From positions 1 through 14,257 of the forward strand of contig CAAFHY010000054.1 in the NCBI GenBank assembly GCA_900762805.1: a DNA stretch of 14,257 nucleotides, read 5' to 3'. This document shows, piece by piece, positions 7,452 to 14,257 of this stretch. The notes beneath the pieces were generated by a model. It searched no databases and was not told the DNA's origin. It saw nothing but the letters and a program-made list of their open reading frames with translations. Every line of letters starts with the position of its first letter. Positions within the stretch are counted from its first letter, which is position 1. The DNA is from Oscillospiraceae bacterium (GTDB taxonomy: Bacteria > Bacillota > Clostridia > Oscillospirales > Ruminococcaceae). Both the position numbers and the translations under genes were made by a program.

Positions 7452-9225
7452 ACTGCACCTCCGCGCCGGTCAGCTCGGCGAACTCGCGCTTCATTTCGGC
7501 ATTGATGGTTTCAATCTCATCGGCGGCGCGGTTTTCTTCAATATATTTCATGCGGCCGATGCGCTCGCGCACGGCCATGCCGGCAATTTTGCTGTAGGCG
7601 ACATCCTTATCCAGCGCGTCGGCGGCCATGTGATACCATCCCAGAATGGTCGAGAGCATGGCGTACTGCTTCTGCGGGCCGGTATAGGTATCGACCGGGT
7701 GGAAAGCGATCTGATGCAGGTAATCCTCGCGGATGCTGCGGGCCGCCTCCAGCTTGAGGCGATTCCGGAGGCCGAGCGCGTCGCTGCCGACCAGCCGGAC
7801 GATCTCCTCCAGCTCCGATTCGTCCTGGAGCAGCCCCATCGTCTCATGGACGAGAGCCGACCAGTTGTCGCCGATCTCGCGGTCATAATATTCGGTCATA
7901 CCGTCGCGGTAGAGCGAATAGCTGACCAGCCAGTCGATGGCCGGGAAATGGCGCTTGTAGGCAAGCGAGCTTGACAGACCCCAAAACACCTTGACGATGC
8001 GCAGCGTCGCCTGCGAGACAGGCTCCGACGTATCGCCGCCGGGCGGCGATACCGCGCCGATGGCGGTGATAGCGCCGACGCGCCCGTCGCTGCCGATACA
8101 CCGGACGATGCCGGCGCGCTCATAGAACTCAGCCAAACGCGACGAAAGATAGGCGGGATAGCCCTCCTCGCCGGGCATTTCCTCCATGCGGCCCGACATC
8201 TCGCGCAGCGCCTCGGCCCAGCGCGAGGTCGAATCGGCCATGATGGCGACCTTGTAGCCCATATCACGGAAATATTCGGCGATCGTGATGCCGGTGTAGA
8301 TCGACGCCTCGCGCGCCGCGACCGGCATATCGGAGGTGTTGGCGATCAGCACTGTGCGCTTCATCAGCGGCAGGCCGGTACGGGGGTCCTTCAGTTCGGG
8401 AAATTCCATCAGAACGTCGGTCATCTCGTTGCCGCGCTCACCGCAGCCGATATAGACGATGATGTCGGCGTCGGCCCACTTGGCGAGCTGGTGCTGCACA
8501 ACCGTTTTGCCCGATCCAAAGGGACCGGGGATGGCCGCCACGCCGCCCTTTGAGATGGGGAACAGCGTGTCGATGATGCGCTGGCCGGTGATCATCGGCT
8601 CGGTCGGCGTCATTTTTTCGGCGGCAGGACGGGCGCGGCGCACCGGCCACTTCTGCAGCATGGTCAGCTCGCGGTCGCCGTCCTTGGTCTCCAGCATGGC
8701 GACCGTGTCGGTGACGGTGAAGCTGCCGCCCCTGATCGATTTGAGAGTACCCTCCAGCCCCGGCGGGACCATGATCTTCTGGGTAACGGCGGCCGTCTCC
8801 TCAACGGTACCCAGCACGTCGCCGCCCGTCAGAAAATCGCCCTCCCTGGCGACCGGCACGAATTCCCATCGGGCCTCGCGCGATAGCTTGGGCAGATCGA
8901 TGCCGCGGGTGATGCGGTCACCCGCCAGCTCATAGATGGTTTCGAGCGGGCGCTGGATGCCGTCATAAATGCCGCCGATAAGGCCGGGCCCCAGCTCGAC
9001 CGACAGCGGCTCCTCGGTCTTGAAAACGGCCTCGCCGGGGCCGAGGCCCGCGGTGTCCTCATAGACCTGGATCGACGCCACGTCGCCGCGCAGCTCGATG
9101 ATCTCACCGATCAGATGCTTATCGCCGACGCGCGCCACATCATACATATGGCAGTCGCCCATGCCCTCGGCTACGACCAGCGGGCCGGAGACCTTGCGGA
9201 CGACGCCTTGCTTGTTCAATTCCAT
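7444..9225 (-). CDS. atpA: V-type ATPase subunit A (catalytic head subunit)
   Basis: A 593-residue catalytic subunit, the same length as E. hirae NtpA. It hydrolyses ATP at three sites to drive rotation. The P-loop is GPFGSGKT at 234-241 (K240), and the catalytic glutamate is E263 in [12 protein letters not shown]. The [19 protein letters not shown] motif lies at 331-349. The extra bulge domain that separates V-type A from F-type beta is present around residues 110-200. ATG 9225 follows the subunit F stop by only 3 nt, with GGAGGAG inside the end of F. It overlaps subunit B downstream. No key residue is missing, so the enzyme should be active. Confidence 0.98.
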   Translation of the reverse strand: MELNKQGVVRKVSGPLVVAEGMGDCHMYDVARVGDKHLIGEIIELRGDVASIQVYEDTAGLGPGEAVFKTEEPLSVELGPGLIGGIYDGIQRPLETIYELAGDRITRGIDLPKLSREARWEFVPVAREGDFLTGGDVLGTVEETAAVTQKIMVPPGLEGTLKSIRGGSFTVTDTVAMLETKDGDRELTMLQKWPVRRARPAAEKMTPTEPMITGQRIIDTLFPISKGGVAAIPGPFGSGKTVVQHQLAKWADADIIVYIGCGERGNEMTDVLMEFPELKDPRTGLPLMKRTVLIANTSDMPVAAREASIYTGITIAEYFRDMGYKVAIMADSTSRWAEALREMSGRMEEMPGEEGYPAYLSSRLAEFYERAGIVRCIGSDGRVGAITAIGAVSPPGGDTSEPVSQATLRIVKVFWGLSSSLAYKRHFPAIDWLVSYSLYRDGMTEYYDREIGDNWSALVHETMGLLQDESELEEIVRLVGSDALGLRNRLKLEAARSIREDYLHQIAFHPVDTYTGPQKQYAMLSTILGWYHMAADALDKDVAYSKIAGMAVRERIGRMKYIEENRAADEIETINAEMKREFAELTGAEVQYA

Positions 9226-9228
9226 TTG

Positions 9229-9558
9229 CTACTCCTCCTCATTAAAAAGGATGTTGGCTCCGACGGCCTTTTCAATGTTGTCGTAGATATTCTTCATACC
9301 GAGCCCATCCGACCCGTCGGCGCCGGGAATGGGGATGATGGCGGGATAGGACTCCGTGCGGTAGCGGTCAACCGCTTCACCGGCCAGCCGCGCCGCCGTT
9401 TCGGTGATAAATATGATGGCGGCCCCCTGCTTGGCCAGCGTGTGGAGGGCACGCTCAATATCCTCTTTTTCAGTGGCAAAAACCGTTCTGACGCCGACCG
9501 AATTCCACAGCATGACCGAATCGCGGTCGCCGACAGCGGCGATCATGGCTTTGTTCAT
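9229..9558 (-). CDS. atpF: V-type ATPase subunit F (central shaft)
   Basis: A 109-residue soluble protein that binds subunit D in the central stalk; it is called NtpG in E. hirae. The Rossmann-like N-terminus reads MNKAMIAAVGDRDSV, with a central AAIIFITE strand and a C-terminal NIYDNIEKAVGANIL helix typical of the family. I chose ATG 9558 because it overlaps the subunit C stop in an ATGA arrangement and has GGAGG 7 nt upstream; the frame extends further upstream only as an out-of-frame shadow of subunit C. The F-type atpF symbol denotes an unrelated b subunit. Confidence 0.94.
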   Translation of the reverse strand: MNKAMIAAVGDRDSVMLWNSVGVRTVFATEKEDIERALHTLAKQGAAIIFITETAARLAGEAVDRYRTESYPAIIPIPGADGSDGLGMKNIYDNIEKAVGANILFNEEE

Positions 9559-10466
9559 TTCTGTTCCTCCCGACCGGCCCTGGCATACAGCACCATGACA
9601 GTGCGGCACTCGCCGAGCGCCTGCACGGCAAAGTTGACGATAGGCCCTATGCCGAAGGAATCCCATTTGCTGCCGGCCGCAAATCGTTCCAGCAGCGCCG
9701 CGATGCGGCTGTCGGCATCCGCGGCCGTCACAGCGTCGGCCATTTCCTCACTGACGCCCAGCGCGGCAAGCTCCGGGCGGCCGGCACCGGCAAAAACGGC
9801 GTCAGGCACGGCGGCTGCAAGGCGACCGCCCGCCATCAGCTGGCGGCGGAACTGCTCCTCGCTGTAGCCCAGCTTGCGGGCGCGCAGCGCCGAAAGCAGG
9901 TTGGTGCAATCGACCTTCAGCACAAAGTATTCGTAACAGAACCTGTTCCTGTGCCGCTTCAGGCGGGCAAATATCTCGCTGTACACGGCGTTGTCGATCG
10001 CCGCCGACAGGGCGGCTGCATCAAAGGGCGCCAGCGCCGCCTGCTCGACCAGCCGGCCGAGCGGCTCGCCCAGCGGGCTGTAATCGCAGCTTTCAACACA
10101 CTGCCGCAGCAGCAGCGGGTCAAAAACGCCCTTCTGCAGGTAGCCGGCAGGGTCATCCCCCAGCTTTTTCGCCTTGAGCAGCAGCTTGAGGTTGGCCGCG
10201 TCGATATCAAGGAAAAACAGCTCGGTCAGCGCCGCGTCGGGTGTAACGTCGGCCAGAATGCCGCGCACCTGCTGCTCGCGCCATTTGACCAACTCATCGA
10301 CGCTCTCGCGCGACGGGCACTCGGCGGCAAGGCCGATATCGTTGAGCTCCTTCAGAAAGCCCTCGCGGCTGGCGTCTGCCAGCCTTTTGATCTTTTCGCT
10401 GCTCAGCAGCGACTGCTCGATAACGCGGATGCGGCCGACGGCAAAGGGATAGGAAGCACTGGGCAT
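9555..10466 (-). CDS. atpC: V-type ATPase subunit C (AC39/d type, shaft-to-ring coupler)
   Basis: A 303-residue subunit that sits on the proteolipid ring and links it to the D/F shaft. I chose ATG 10466 (MPSASYPFAVGRIRVIE), 4 nt after the subunit E stop with AGGGGG 7 nt upstream; YPFAVGRIR matches the family's typical start. The longer frame back to 10544 only reads through the end of subunit E. The family's internal repeats are visible as DIDAANLKLLLKAKKLG (87-103) and DCTNLLSALRARKLG (186-200). The C-terminus ends with a GPIVNFA...VMVLYARAG segment. At 303 aa it is somewhat shorter than the 330-350 aa common for the family. It overlaps subunit F by 4 nt. Confidence 0.93.
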   Translation of the reverse strand: MPSASYPFAVGRIRVIEQSLLSSEKIKRLADASREGFLKELNDIGLAAECPSRESVDELVKWREQQVRGILADVTPDAALTELFFLDIDAANLKLLLKAKKLGDDPAGYLQKGVFDPLLLRQCVESCDYSPLGEPLGRLVEQAALAPFDAAALSAAIDNAVYSEIFARLKRHRNRFCYEYFVLKVDCTNLLSALRARKLGYSEEQFRRQLMAGGRLAAAVPDAVFAGAGRPELAALGVSEEMADAVTAADADSRIAALLERFAAGSKWDSFGIGPIVNFAVQALGECRTVMVLYARAGREEQK

Positions 10467-10470
10467 ACGC

Positions 10471-11094
10471 TTACCCCCTGTCAAATATCTTCTGCGACAC
10501 CTCGGCCTCATGGCTCTCGCGCCACTCGGCAACAAGGGCCTCAAAGGAGCAGTCGATGTCGGTCTTTTCGCCGACCAGACGGATGCCGCCGCGAAAATCG
10601 CCGGTCTGGGCGCTCAGCGCAAAGGCGGCCGGCCGGCCGGTCTGCTCATGGTAGGCGCTGTTCAGCAGCTCGATCATGGTCCTTCCGCCGACAAAGGGCT
10701 TTTCGTAGCGGACGCGGTCGCGCTCCGGTACGACCAGCTGCTCGCGCCCTGTTTCCGCGGCACGGCAGACAAGGCGGGTGATGAGCCCGGCGTAGGCTTC
10801 ACCGTCAAGCTCCGCAAGCTCGCCGACGGCGCCGTCAAAGGCGCTGTCGATGAGGCGGCGGCGCGAGACCAGCGTGTTCTTGCGGGCCTCAAGCGCGGCG
10901 CTCTGCCGGGCGCGGGCCACGATGTCGCCGCACTCGCGCGCCAGATCGCCGCGGACGCGGTCCTCATTCTCCTGCGCGGCGGTCAGCGCCTCCTGCCGCG
11001 ACTGCTCGGCCGCGCGCCGCGCCGCCTGAAGCCTGGCCTCGCAGTCGGCCTGCGCTTCAGACAGGATAGCGTCGATGATTTTTTGTGAGCTCAT
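10471..11094 (-). CDS. atpE: V-type ATPase subunit E (peripheral stalk)
   Basis: A 207-residue soluble stator protein that pairs with the H/G-like subunit to hold the A3B3 head still. Residues about 5-80 are rich in Ala, Glu, Arg and Gln with no proline, a long coiled-coil helix. The C-terminal globular domain includes LVVPERDRVRYEKPF and GDFRGGIRLVGEKTDIDCSF; the GGI-(R/V)-L motif is typical of E subunits. ATG 11094 has GGAGGT 6 nt upstream. It starts 27 nt after subunit K and ends 4 nt before subunit C. F-type atpE is an unrelated c subunit. Confidence 0.93.
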   Translation of the reverse strand: MSSQKIIDAILSEAQADCEARLQAARRAAEQSRQEALTAAQENEDRVRGDLARECGDIVARARQSAALEARKNTLVSRRRLIDSAFDGAVGELAELDGEAYAGLITRLVCRAAETGREQLVVPERDRVRYEKPFVGGRTMIELLNSAYHEQTGRPAAFALSAQTGDFRGGIRLVGEKTDIDCSFEALVAEWRESHEAEVSQKIFDRG

Positions 11095-11121
11095 AAAATG
11101 ACCTCCGGCAAAGACTTGGGA

Positions 11122-11598
11122 TTAAAGGTTGATGCCAAAGAAGACCAGCAGGATCGAAATCAGCAGCGCCAGAATAGCATAGGTCTCAACAAGAGCCGTC
11201 ATGGTAATGCCGCGGGCCGAGGCACTGGGCTGCTTGGCGGTCATGTGGATGGCGGCCACGGCAGTCTGCGCCTGATAGATGGCCGAAATCAGACCGACGA
11301 TGGCAATGGGCAGACAGGCCAGCAGGAAGGAAACGCCGGTGGCCGTGTCGATCTGGATGGGGCTTCCGCCCAGCATATTCAGCTTGATCATGACCAGAAC
11401 AGCGGTCAGGAAGCCGTAGATGCCCTGCGTACCGGGCAGCGCCTGGATAACCAGCAGCTTGCCGAACAGCTCCGGCTGCTCCGACAGCACGCCGGCAGCC
11501 GCCTGACCGCCGAGACGCACGCCATAGGCCGAGCCGATGCCCGGAAGCACTGCGGCCAGCGCCGCACCGGTAATTGCAAGGATAAGTCCGAGAGTCAT
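11122..11598 (-). CDS. atpK: V-type ATPase subunit K (proteolipid of the rotor ring, Na+-type)
   Basis: A 158-residue membrane protein with four helices, a duplicated hairpin as in E. hirae NtpK. The ring carries the ion from stator channel to stator channel. The carboxylate is E138 in ALVETYAIL. The first hairpin has no acidic residue but reads ALPGTQGIYGF (53-63). L54, T57, Q58, Q109 and E138 match in identity and spacing the five Na+ ligands reported for E. hirae NtpK (L61, T64, Q65, Q110, E139), so Na+ transport is predicted. ATG 11598 has TGGAGGT 9 nt upstream in an AT-rich 38-nt gap after subunit I, which may raise translation of this multi-copy subunit. Confidence 0.97.
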   Translation of the reverse strand: MTLGLILAITGAALAAVLPGIGSAYGVRLGGQAAAGVLSEQPELFGKLLVIQALPGTQGIYGFLTAVLVMIKLNMLGGSPIQIDTATGVSFLLACLPIAIVGLISAIYQAQTAVAAIHMTAKQPSASARGITMTALVETYAILALLISILLVFFGINL

Positions 11599-11636
11599 TT
11601 TGAATAAACCTCCAAATAATTTACTCTTTGTATACT

Positions 11637-13508
11637 TTATTTCGTTTCGGACAGGACCGAGTAGGTCGGCCGGTAGGAGAGCGGCTCGAACAGATAGCCG
11701 CCGCCCTCATAGAACTTGCCGAAGAACTCGATGTATTGCAGCCTGCTGGCGTGGACATACGCCGAAAGCAGGCCCAAGACCAGATTGAAGATGTGGCCAA
11801 CGGCGTAGACCGCCAGCGACAGCACAACGCCAACGACCGGCATGTCGGCTACCATGCCCGCAAGGATGTTCATGACCATAGCCACAACGCCGCTTGCCAG
11901 CATCAGCGCCACGATGCGGGAGTAGGACAGGATATCGCTCATATACCCGGTGACGCCGGTGAGCGACGACACCCCGGCCATCAGCCTCTTAAAGGGGTTC
12001 CTGACCCCGCCGCCGGTAAACAGAAGGATGAGCGCCAGCCCGCCGAGCGCCATATATTTGCCGATGTCAGCCGTGGCCGGCAGCACCATGAGCGGCAGGC
12101 CGACGATGAGGATGATCCAGCCGAAGTCGCAGCCGAGCGCCTGCTGCCACTCGCCGTGGCGGAAATGCTCGACGGCATTGACGATGAGGCCGCAGAATAT
12201 GTGCAGCGCCCCCAGCGCAAACGACAAAAGCAGCATCGGCATGGGGTTCTCAAGCGGGGCAAACAGCACCGGCGGCAGCAGCGACTCGCCGAAGTAGCTG
12301 CCGAACAGGACGCCCCAGATGGCCGTCGTGACGCTGCTGTACAGCAGCACCCGCACCAGCTTGCCGAAATCGCCGCGCGGCTTTTTGAATTTGAGATAGA
12401 CGCCGAACATGATGGCCATCAGCAGACCGTAGCCGGCGTCAGCCATCATCATGCCGAAGATGATCCAGTACCACGGCGCCATGACCGGGTTGGGGTCGAT
12501 GCCCTCGTTGGGATTGGGGCGGCTGAACATATCGGTGATGGTCTCGAACGGCTCGACCAGCCTGTTGTTGCGCACCTGCGTGGGCGGCTGCTCACCGTCG
12601 GACGGCTCGGAAAGCTCGACCTCGTAGACGTCGGTCGCCTCGGCGACAGCCGCAGCCACCTCCTCCTGCCGCTCCTCCAGCACCCAGCCGGTCAGATAGA
12701 AGGTCGCGTCGGTGGTGGCAACGGGGGCAGCGTAACGATCGCATTCAGCCTTGCGGCTGTCATAGAGCAGCTTGAGCTCCCCGGTCTGGCCGCCAAGCTC
12801 CCTGGCCCGATCGGTCAGTGTGTCGATGCGCGCCTGCGCGTCCGCAATCTTATGCTCAATGGCGCGGATATAATCGCCCATCGTTCCTGCCTCGGCCGGC
12901 AGCGAAAAGCTCATGAAGCCGGCGCGCTTGAGCAGCGCCAGCACCTCGCCGGCCTGCGCCCGCAGGCAGACGGCCGAAACGGCCTGATAGGTGCCCTGCA
13001 CATCGTAGCTGTCGAGCACGGCGGCCAGCTCATCGACGGCCTGCGCCGTCTGTGCGGCGGCCGAGCCGGGCAAATAACCGGTAAAAACGGTGCAGCTTGC
13101 CGTACCGGCAAGGTCGGCCGCCGTCAGCGGGCAGTCGGCCCACGGGGCGGCCTGCTTGAGCAGCCCGTTCCACGCGGTGATCTCAGCCGTGAGGCCGGCC
13201 GCCTCATCGCGGATGGCGCGTGCCTCCGCGGCAATGGCTCCGTTTCCGGCCGAGGCGATAATGGCGTCGAGCCCGACCTCCGGCAGCGGTGTCAGCAGCC
13301 CGCTCTTTTCATTGGAATAAGGGGCAAGGTACTTGATGGCGTCGGCCGCCTCAGTTTCCCGGCGGCGCGCCTCATCAAGGCGGTCATCGGGCGCCGTGGC
13401 ATCGGTCGATTCGATCATCATGACCGCGTGCCTTTGCAGGCTTTTGAGGATGGCGTCACGATCGCTGCGCAGAGCAAAGACCCTGATCTTTTTCATGGCA
13501 AGGATCAT
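11637..13508 (-). CDS. atpI: V-type ATPase subunit I (membrane stator, a-subunit homologue)
   Basis: A 623-residue stator subunit that provides the ion half-channels next to the K ring. Residues 1 to about 340 are a soluble N-terminal arm (MILAMKKIRVFALRSDRDA...) that contacts the peripheral stalks. Residues from about 344 hold some seven membrane helices. Conserved arginines are R531 in ILSYSRIVAL and R589 in HASRLQYIEF, matching the two family arginines involved in ion exchange. The second is followed by FFGKFYEGGGYLFEP. I chose ATG 13508, overlapping the H stop as ATGA, with GGGGAGG 10 nt upstream; the internal ATG at 13496 has no ribosome binding site. Confidence 0.96.
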   Translation of the reverse strand: MILAMKKIRVFALRSDRDAILKSLQRHAVMMIESTDATAPDDRLDEARRRETEAADAIKYLAPYSNEKSGLLTPLPEVGLDAIIASAGNGAIAAEARAIRDEAAGLTAEITAWNGLLKQAAPWADCPLTAADLAGTASCTVFTGYLPGSAAAQTAQAVDELAAVLDSYDVQGTYQAVSAVCLRAQAGEVLALLKRAGFMSFSLPAEAGTMGDYIRAIEHKIADAQARIDTLTDRARELGGQTGELKLLYDSRKAECDRYAAPVATTDATFYLTGWVLEERQEEVAAAVAEATDVYEVELSEPSDGEQPPTQVRNNRLVEPFETITDMFSRPNPNEGIDPNPVMAPWYWIIFGMMMADAGYGLLMAIMFGVYLKFKKPRGDFGKLVRVLLYSSVTTAIWGVLFGSYFGESLLPPVLFAPLENPMPMLLLSFALGALHIFCGLIVNAVEHFRHGEWQQALGCDFGWIILIVGLPLMVLPATADIGKYMALGGLALILLFTGGGVRNPFKRLMAGVSSLTGVTGYMSDILSYSRIVALMLASGVVAMVMNILAGMVADMPVVGVVLSLAVYAVGHIFNLVLGLLSAYVHASRLQYIEFFGKFYEGGGYLFEPLSYRPTYSVLSETK

Positions 13509-13813
13509 AGGCGCATGACCTCCCCGGCGATGAAGTGCGAAATATCGGGGATACGGGCACTGACGGCCGCAACGGCCGTTTCATCCGCAGCCCCGGAGGA
13601 CTGAAGCAGCCGGCCGGCTTCTTCTTTGGCGGTCTGCCGCGCCTTCTCAAGCGCGGCGGTGTGCTGCTCGCGGAAGGCGGCGGCGCGCTGCTTGAGAAGC
13701 TCGGCGGTGCTGCGCTCACTCTCAGCGAGGATCTCCCGCGCCTGCTCGGCGGCAGCGGCCCGAAGCTCGGCGGCCTGCTGCTCCTGTTGTTTGATGCGTT
13801 CTAAAAGCTCCAT
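13505..13813 (-). CDS. atpH: V-type ATPase subunit H (G-like peripheral stalk)
   Basis: A 102-residue, almost wholly helical protein rich in Ala, Glu, Gln and Arg, with a single long coiled coil over about residues 3-75 and no membrane segment. It is the partner of subunit E in the peripheral stalk (AhaH in archaea, NtpF in E. hirae). Low-complexity composition makes sequence motifs weak, so the call rests on its position as first gene directly before subunit I, its size and its coiled coil. ATG 13813 has GAGGT about 6 nt upstream and lies about 29 nt after the predicted transcription start. It overlaps subunit I by 4 nt. Confidence 0.88.
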   Translation of the reverse strand: MELLERIKQQEQQAAELRAAAAEQAREILAESERSTAELLKQRAAAFREQHTAALEKARQTAKEEAGRLLQSSGAADETAVAAVSARIPDISHFIAGEVMRL

Positions 13814-13848
13814 GAAATAACCTCGCGTAAAACTACGAAATCAGGTCT

Positions 13849-13877
13849 ATTTTAACATAAACGGAACGCCACTGCAA
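13849..13877 (-). promoter_or_regulatory. Promoter of the V-type ATPase operon
   Basis: On the minus strand: -35 TTGCAG (13872-13877), 17-nt spacer, -10 TAAAAT (13849-13854) preceded by TGT, an extended -10. The predicted start near 13842 leaves about 29 nt of leader before subunit H. It is the only good promoter I see before the operon. Confidence 0.65.
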
Positions 13878-13917
13878 GCTAAAGAATTCCGACAGGGCGG
13901 GAAAACCGATCAAAAGC

Positions 13918-14070
13918 TTACATCTGTAAAGAATTCGTAACGCCGCGCGGCTTCTGCCGGGAAGCGGAGCTTGGTGCCTCAAAACAAAATCTATTTGAGA
14001 ACATCGGGCGCGACCTGCACCGGACGGCAAGGCGGCTCAGCCTCTCAGGGCATGGCCTGCTTGAAAGCAT
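13918..14070 (-). CDS. Possible 50-aa reading frame across a repeat copy
   Basis: ATG at 14070 opens a 50-codon frame ending at TAA 13918-13920. It includes the translated repeat core RSRPMFSNRFCFEA. The second repeat copy is readable in the same relative frame as RSRPMFSNGFCFEA. There is no ribosome binding site before ATG 14070, and the frame ends 40 nt before the operon -35 box. I think it is more likely a chance frame in repeated non-coding DNA than a gene. Confidence 0.15.
   Translation of the reverse strand: MLSSRPCPERLSRLAVRCRSRPMFSNRFCFEAPSSASRQKPRGVTNSLQM
13976..14026. repeat. 51-bp direct repeat, copy 1
   Basis: 48 of 51 bases match copy 2 at 14110-14160; the copies are 134 bp apart start to start. 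An inner dyad CTCAAA-10 nt-TTTGAG (13978-13999) could form a hairpin. Confidence 0.85.
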
Positions 14071-14102
14071 CAGGCATGGCTCGTATTGAACGGCAAGGCG
14101 GC
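14024..14102. repeat. Nested short direct repeats between the 51-bp copies
   Basis: ACGGCAAGGCGGC occurs identically at 14024-14036 and 14090-14102. Between them an imperfect pair starting GGCATGGC and ending TTGAA lies at 14049-14065 and 14073-14090. Together with the 51-bp copies this makes a mosaic repeat block. Confidence 0.7.
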
Positions 14103-14109
14103 GGCCCGC

Positions 14110-14160
14110 GCCTCAAAACAAAATCCATTTGAGAACATTGGGCGCGACCTGCGCCGGACG
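14110..14160. repeat. 51-bp direct repeat, copy 2
   Basis: Differs from copy 1 at three single bases. The dyad CTCAAA-10 nt-TTTGAG (14112-14133) is kept; one of the differences falls in its loop. Confidence 0.85.
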
Positions 14161-14163
14161 TAC

Positions 14164-14201
14164 CAAGACAAAGGGCAGGCGGCCATCCGGCCGCCTGCCC
14201 T
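14164..14201 (-). terminator. Strong hairpin terminator, probably for a gene to the right
   Basis: A perfect 12-bp GC-rich stem (arms 14173-14184 and 14189-14200, one further A-T pair) with a 4-nt loop. On the minus strand it is followed at once by TTTGTCTT. On the plus strand the T-rich stretch starts about 7 nt later, so it may work in both directions. No plus-strand gene in the window needs it, so the likely user is a minus-strand gene entering from the right. Confidence 0.75.
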
Positions 14202-14230
14202 GCTCTGTTTTCTTTTGTCCGGTCAGCTCT

Positions 14231-14257
14231 TCAGCCGCCGGCACCGGACCCATCGGC
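14231..14257 (-). CDS. Possible C-terminal tail of a gene beyond the right edge
   Basis: Eight codons ending in a Gly-rich tail (ADGSGAGG) reach TGA at 14231-14233, 30 nt before the terminator stem. A second frame also stops nearby at 14223-14225 (RRLKS). The fragment is too short to choose between them or to name a function; it rests only on the terminator placement. Confidence 0.22.
   Translation of the reverse strand, partial: ADGSGAGG

Noticed and set aside
11628..13604. 658-codon open frame on the plus strand
   Set aside because: It lies antisense to subunit I and subunit H, reads as Arg/Gln/His-rich low-complexity protein, and no ribosome binding site is evident. It is a GC-driven shadow, like those at 843-2018, 4075-4770, 6012-7346 and 10510-11088.
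13918..13929. TTACA-2 nt-TGTAA dyad upstream of the operon promoter, and two TAAAGAATTC copies (13880-13889, 13927-13936)
   Set aside because: Short AT-rich matches about 40-80 nt upstream of the promoter core; no known regulator site matches well enough to call an operator.
13976..14160. CRISPR array
   Set aside because: Only two repeat copies, 51 bp long with mismatches, separated by one 83-bp segment that itself contains repeats; no cas genes.

Overview
The window comes from a GC-rich Gram-positive anaerobe, most likely a gut Clostridia of the Oscillospiraceae/Ruminococcaceae type. That placement is inferred from the bacterial V-type ATPase operon with Firmicutes gene order, strong GGAGG ribosome binding sites, and GC content above 60% in most genes. 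Every gene I can support lies on the minus strand, so transcription runs from high to low coordinates. The many long plus-strand open frames are antisense shadows of GC-rich genes.

Right end (13878-14257): no confident gene. It holds a strong hairpin terminator (about 14164-14201) that probably closes a gene lying to the right. Next comes a mosaic of short repeats with two copies of a 51-bp direct repeat, then the promoter region of the ATPase operon.

Centre (5418-13813): a complete nine-gene V/A-type ATPase operon in the order H(G-like)-I-K-E-C-F-A-B-D, corresponding to ntpF-I-K-E-C-G-A-B-D of Enterococcus hirae. The genes are packed with ATGA or 8-nt overlaps, or with gaps of 3-38 nt. A and B form the catalytic head, D and F the central shaft, C joins shaft to rotor ring, E and H are the peripheral stalks, and I and K are the membrane motor. 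Subunit K carries all five side-chain positions that bind Na+ in E. hirae NtpK, at identical spacing, so the machine is predicted to move Na+ rather than H+. One extended -10 promoter lies just upstream of H, and a strong intrinsic terminator lies about 280 nt after D.

Left centre (981-4707): a RlmI-type SAM-dependent rRNA methyltransferase with its own promoter, followed 88 nt later by a CtpE-like cation-transporting P-type ATPase. A 13-bp GC-rich terminator hairpin closes this pair.

Left end (1-815): a perfect TATAAT extended -10 promoter, a possible 73-codon small ORF, and then the first 163 codons of a protein with an HEMFH (HExxH) zinc-peptidase motif. That gene runs off the window and is clearly lower in GC (about 47% by hand count) than its neighbours, which may mean foreign origin.

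Most of the window is well-understood housekeeping and bioenergetic content. The parts least explained are the repeat mosaic at the right end and the HExxH gene with its leader at the left end.
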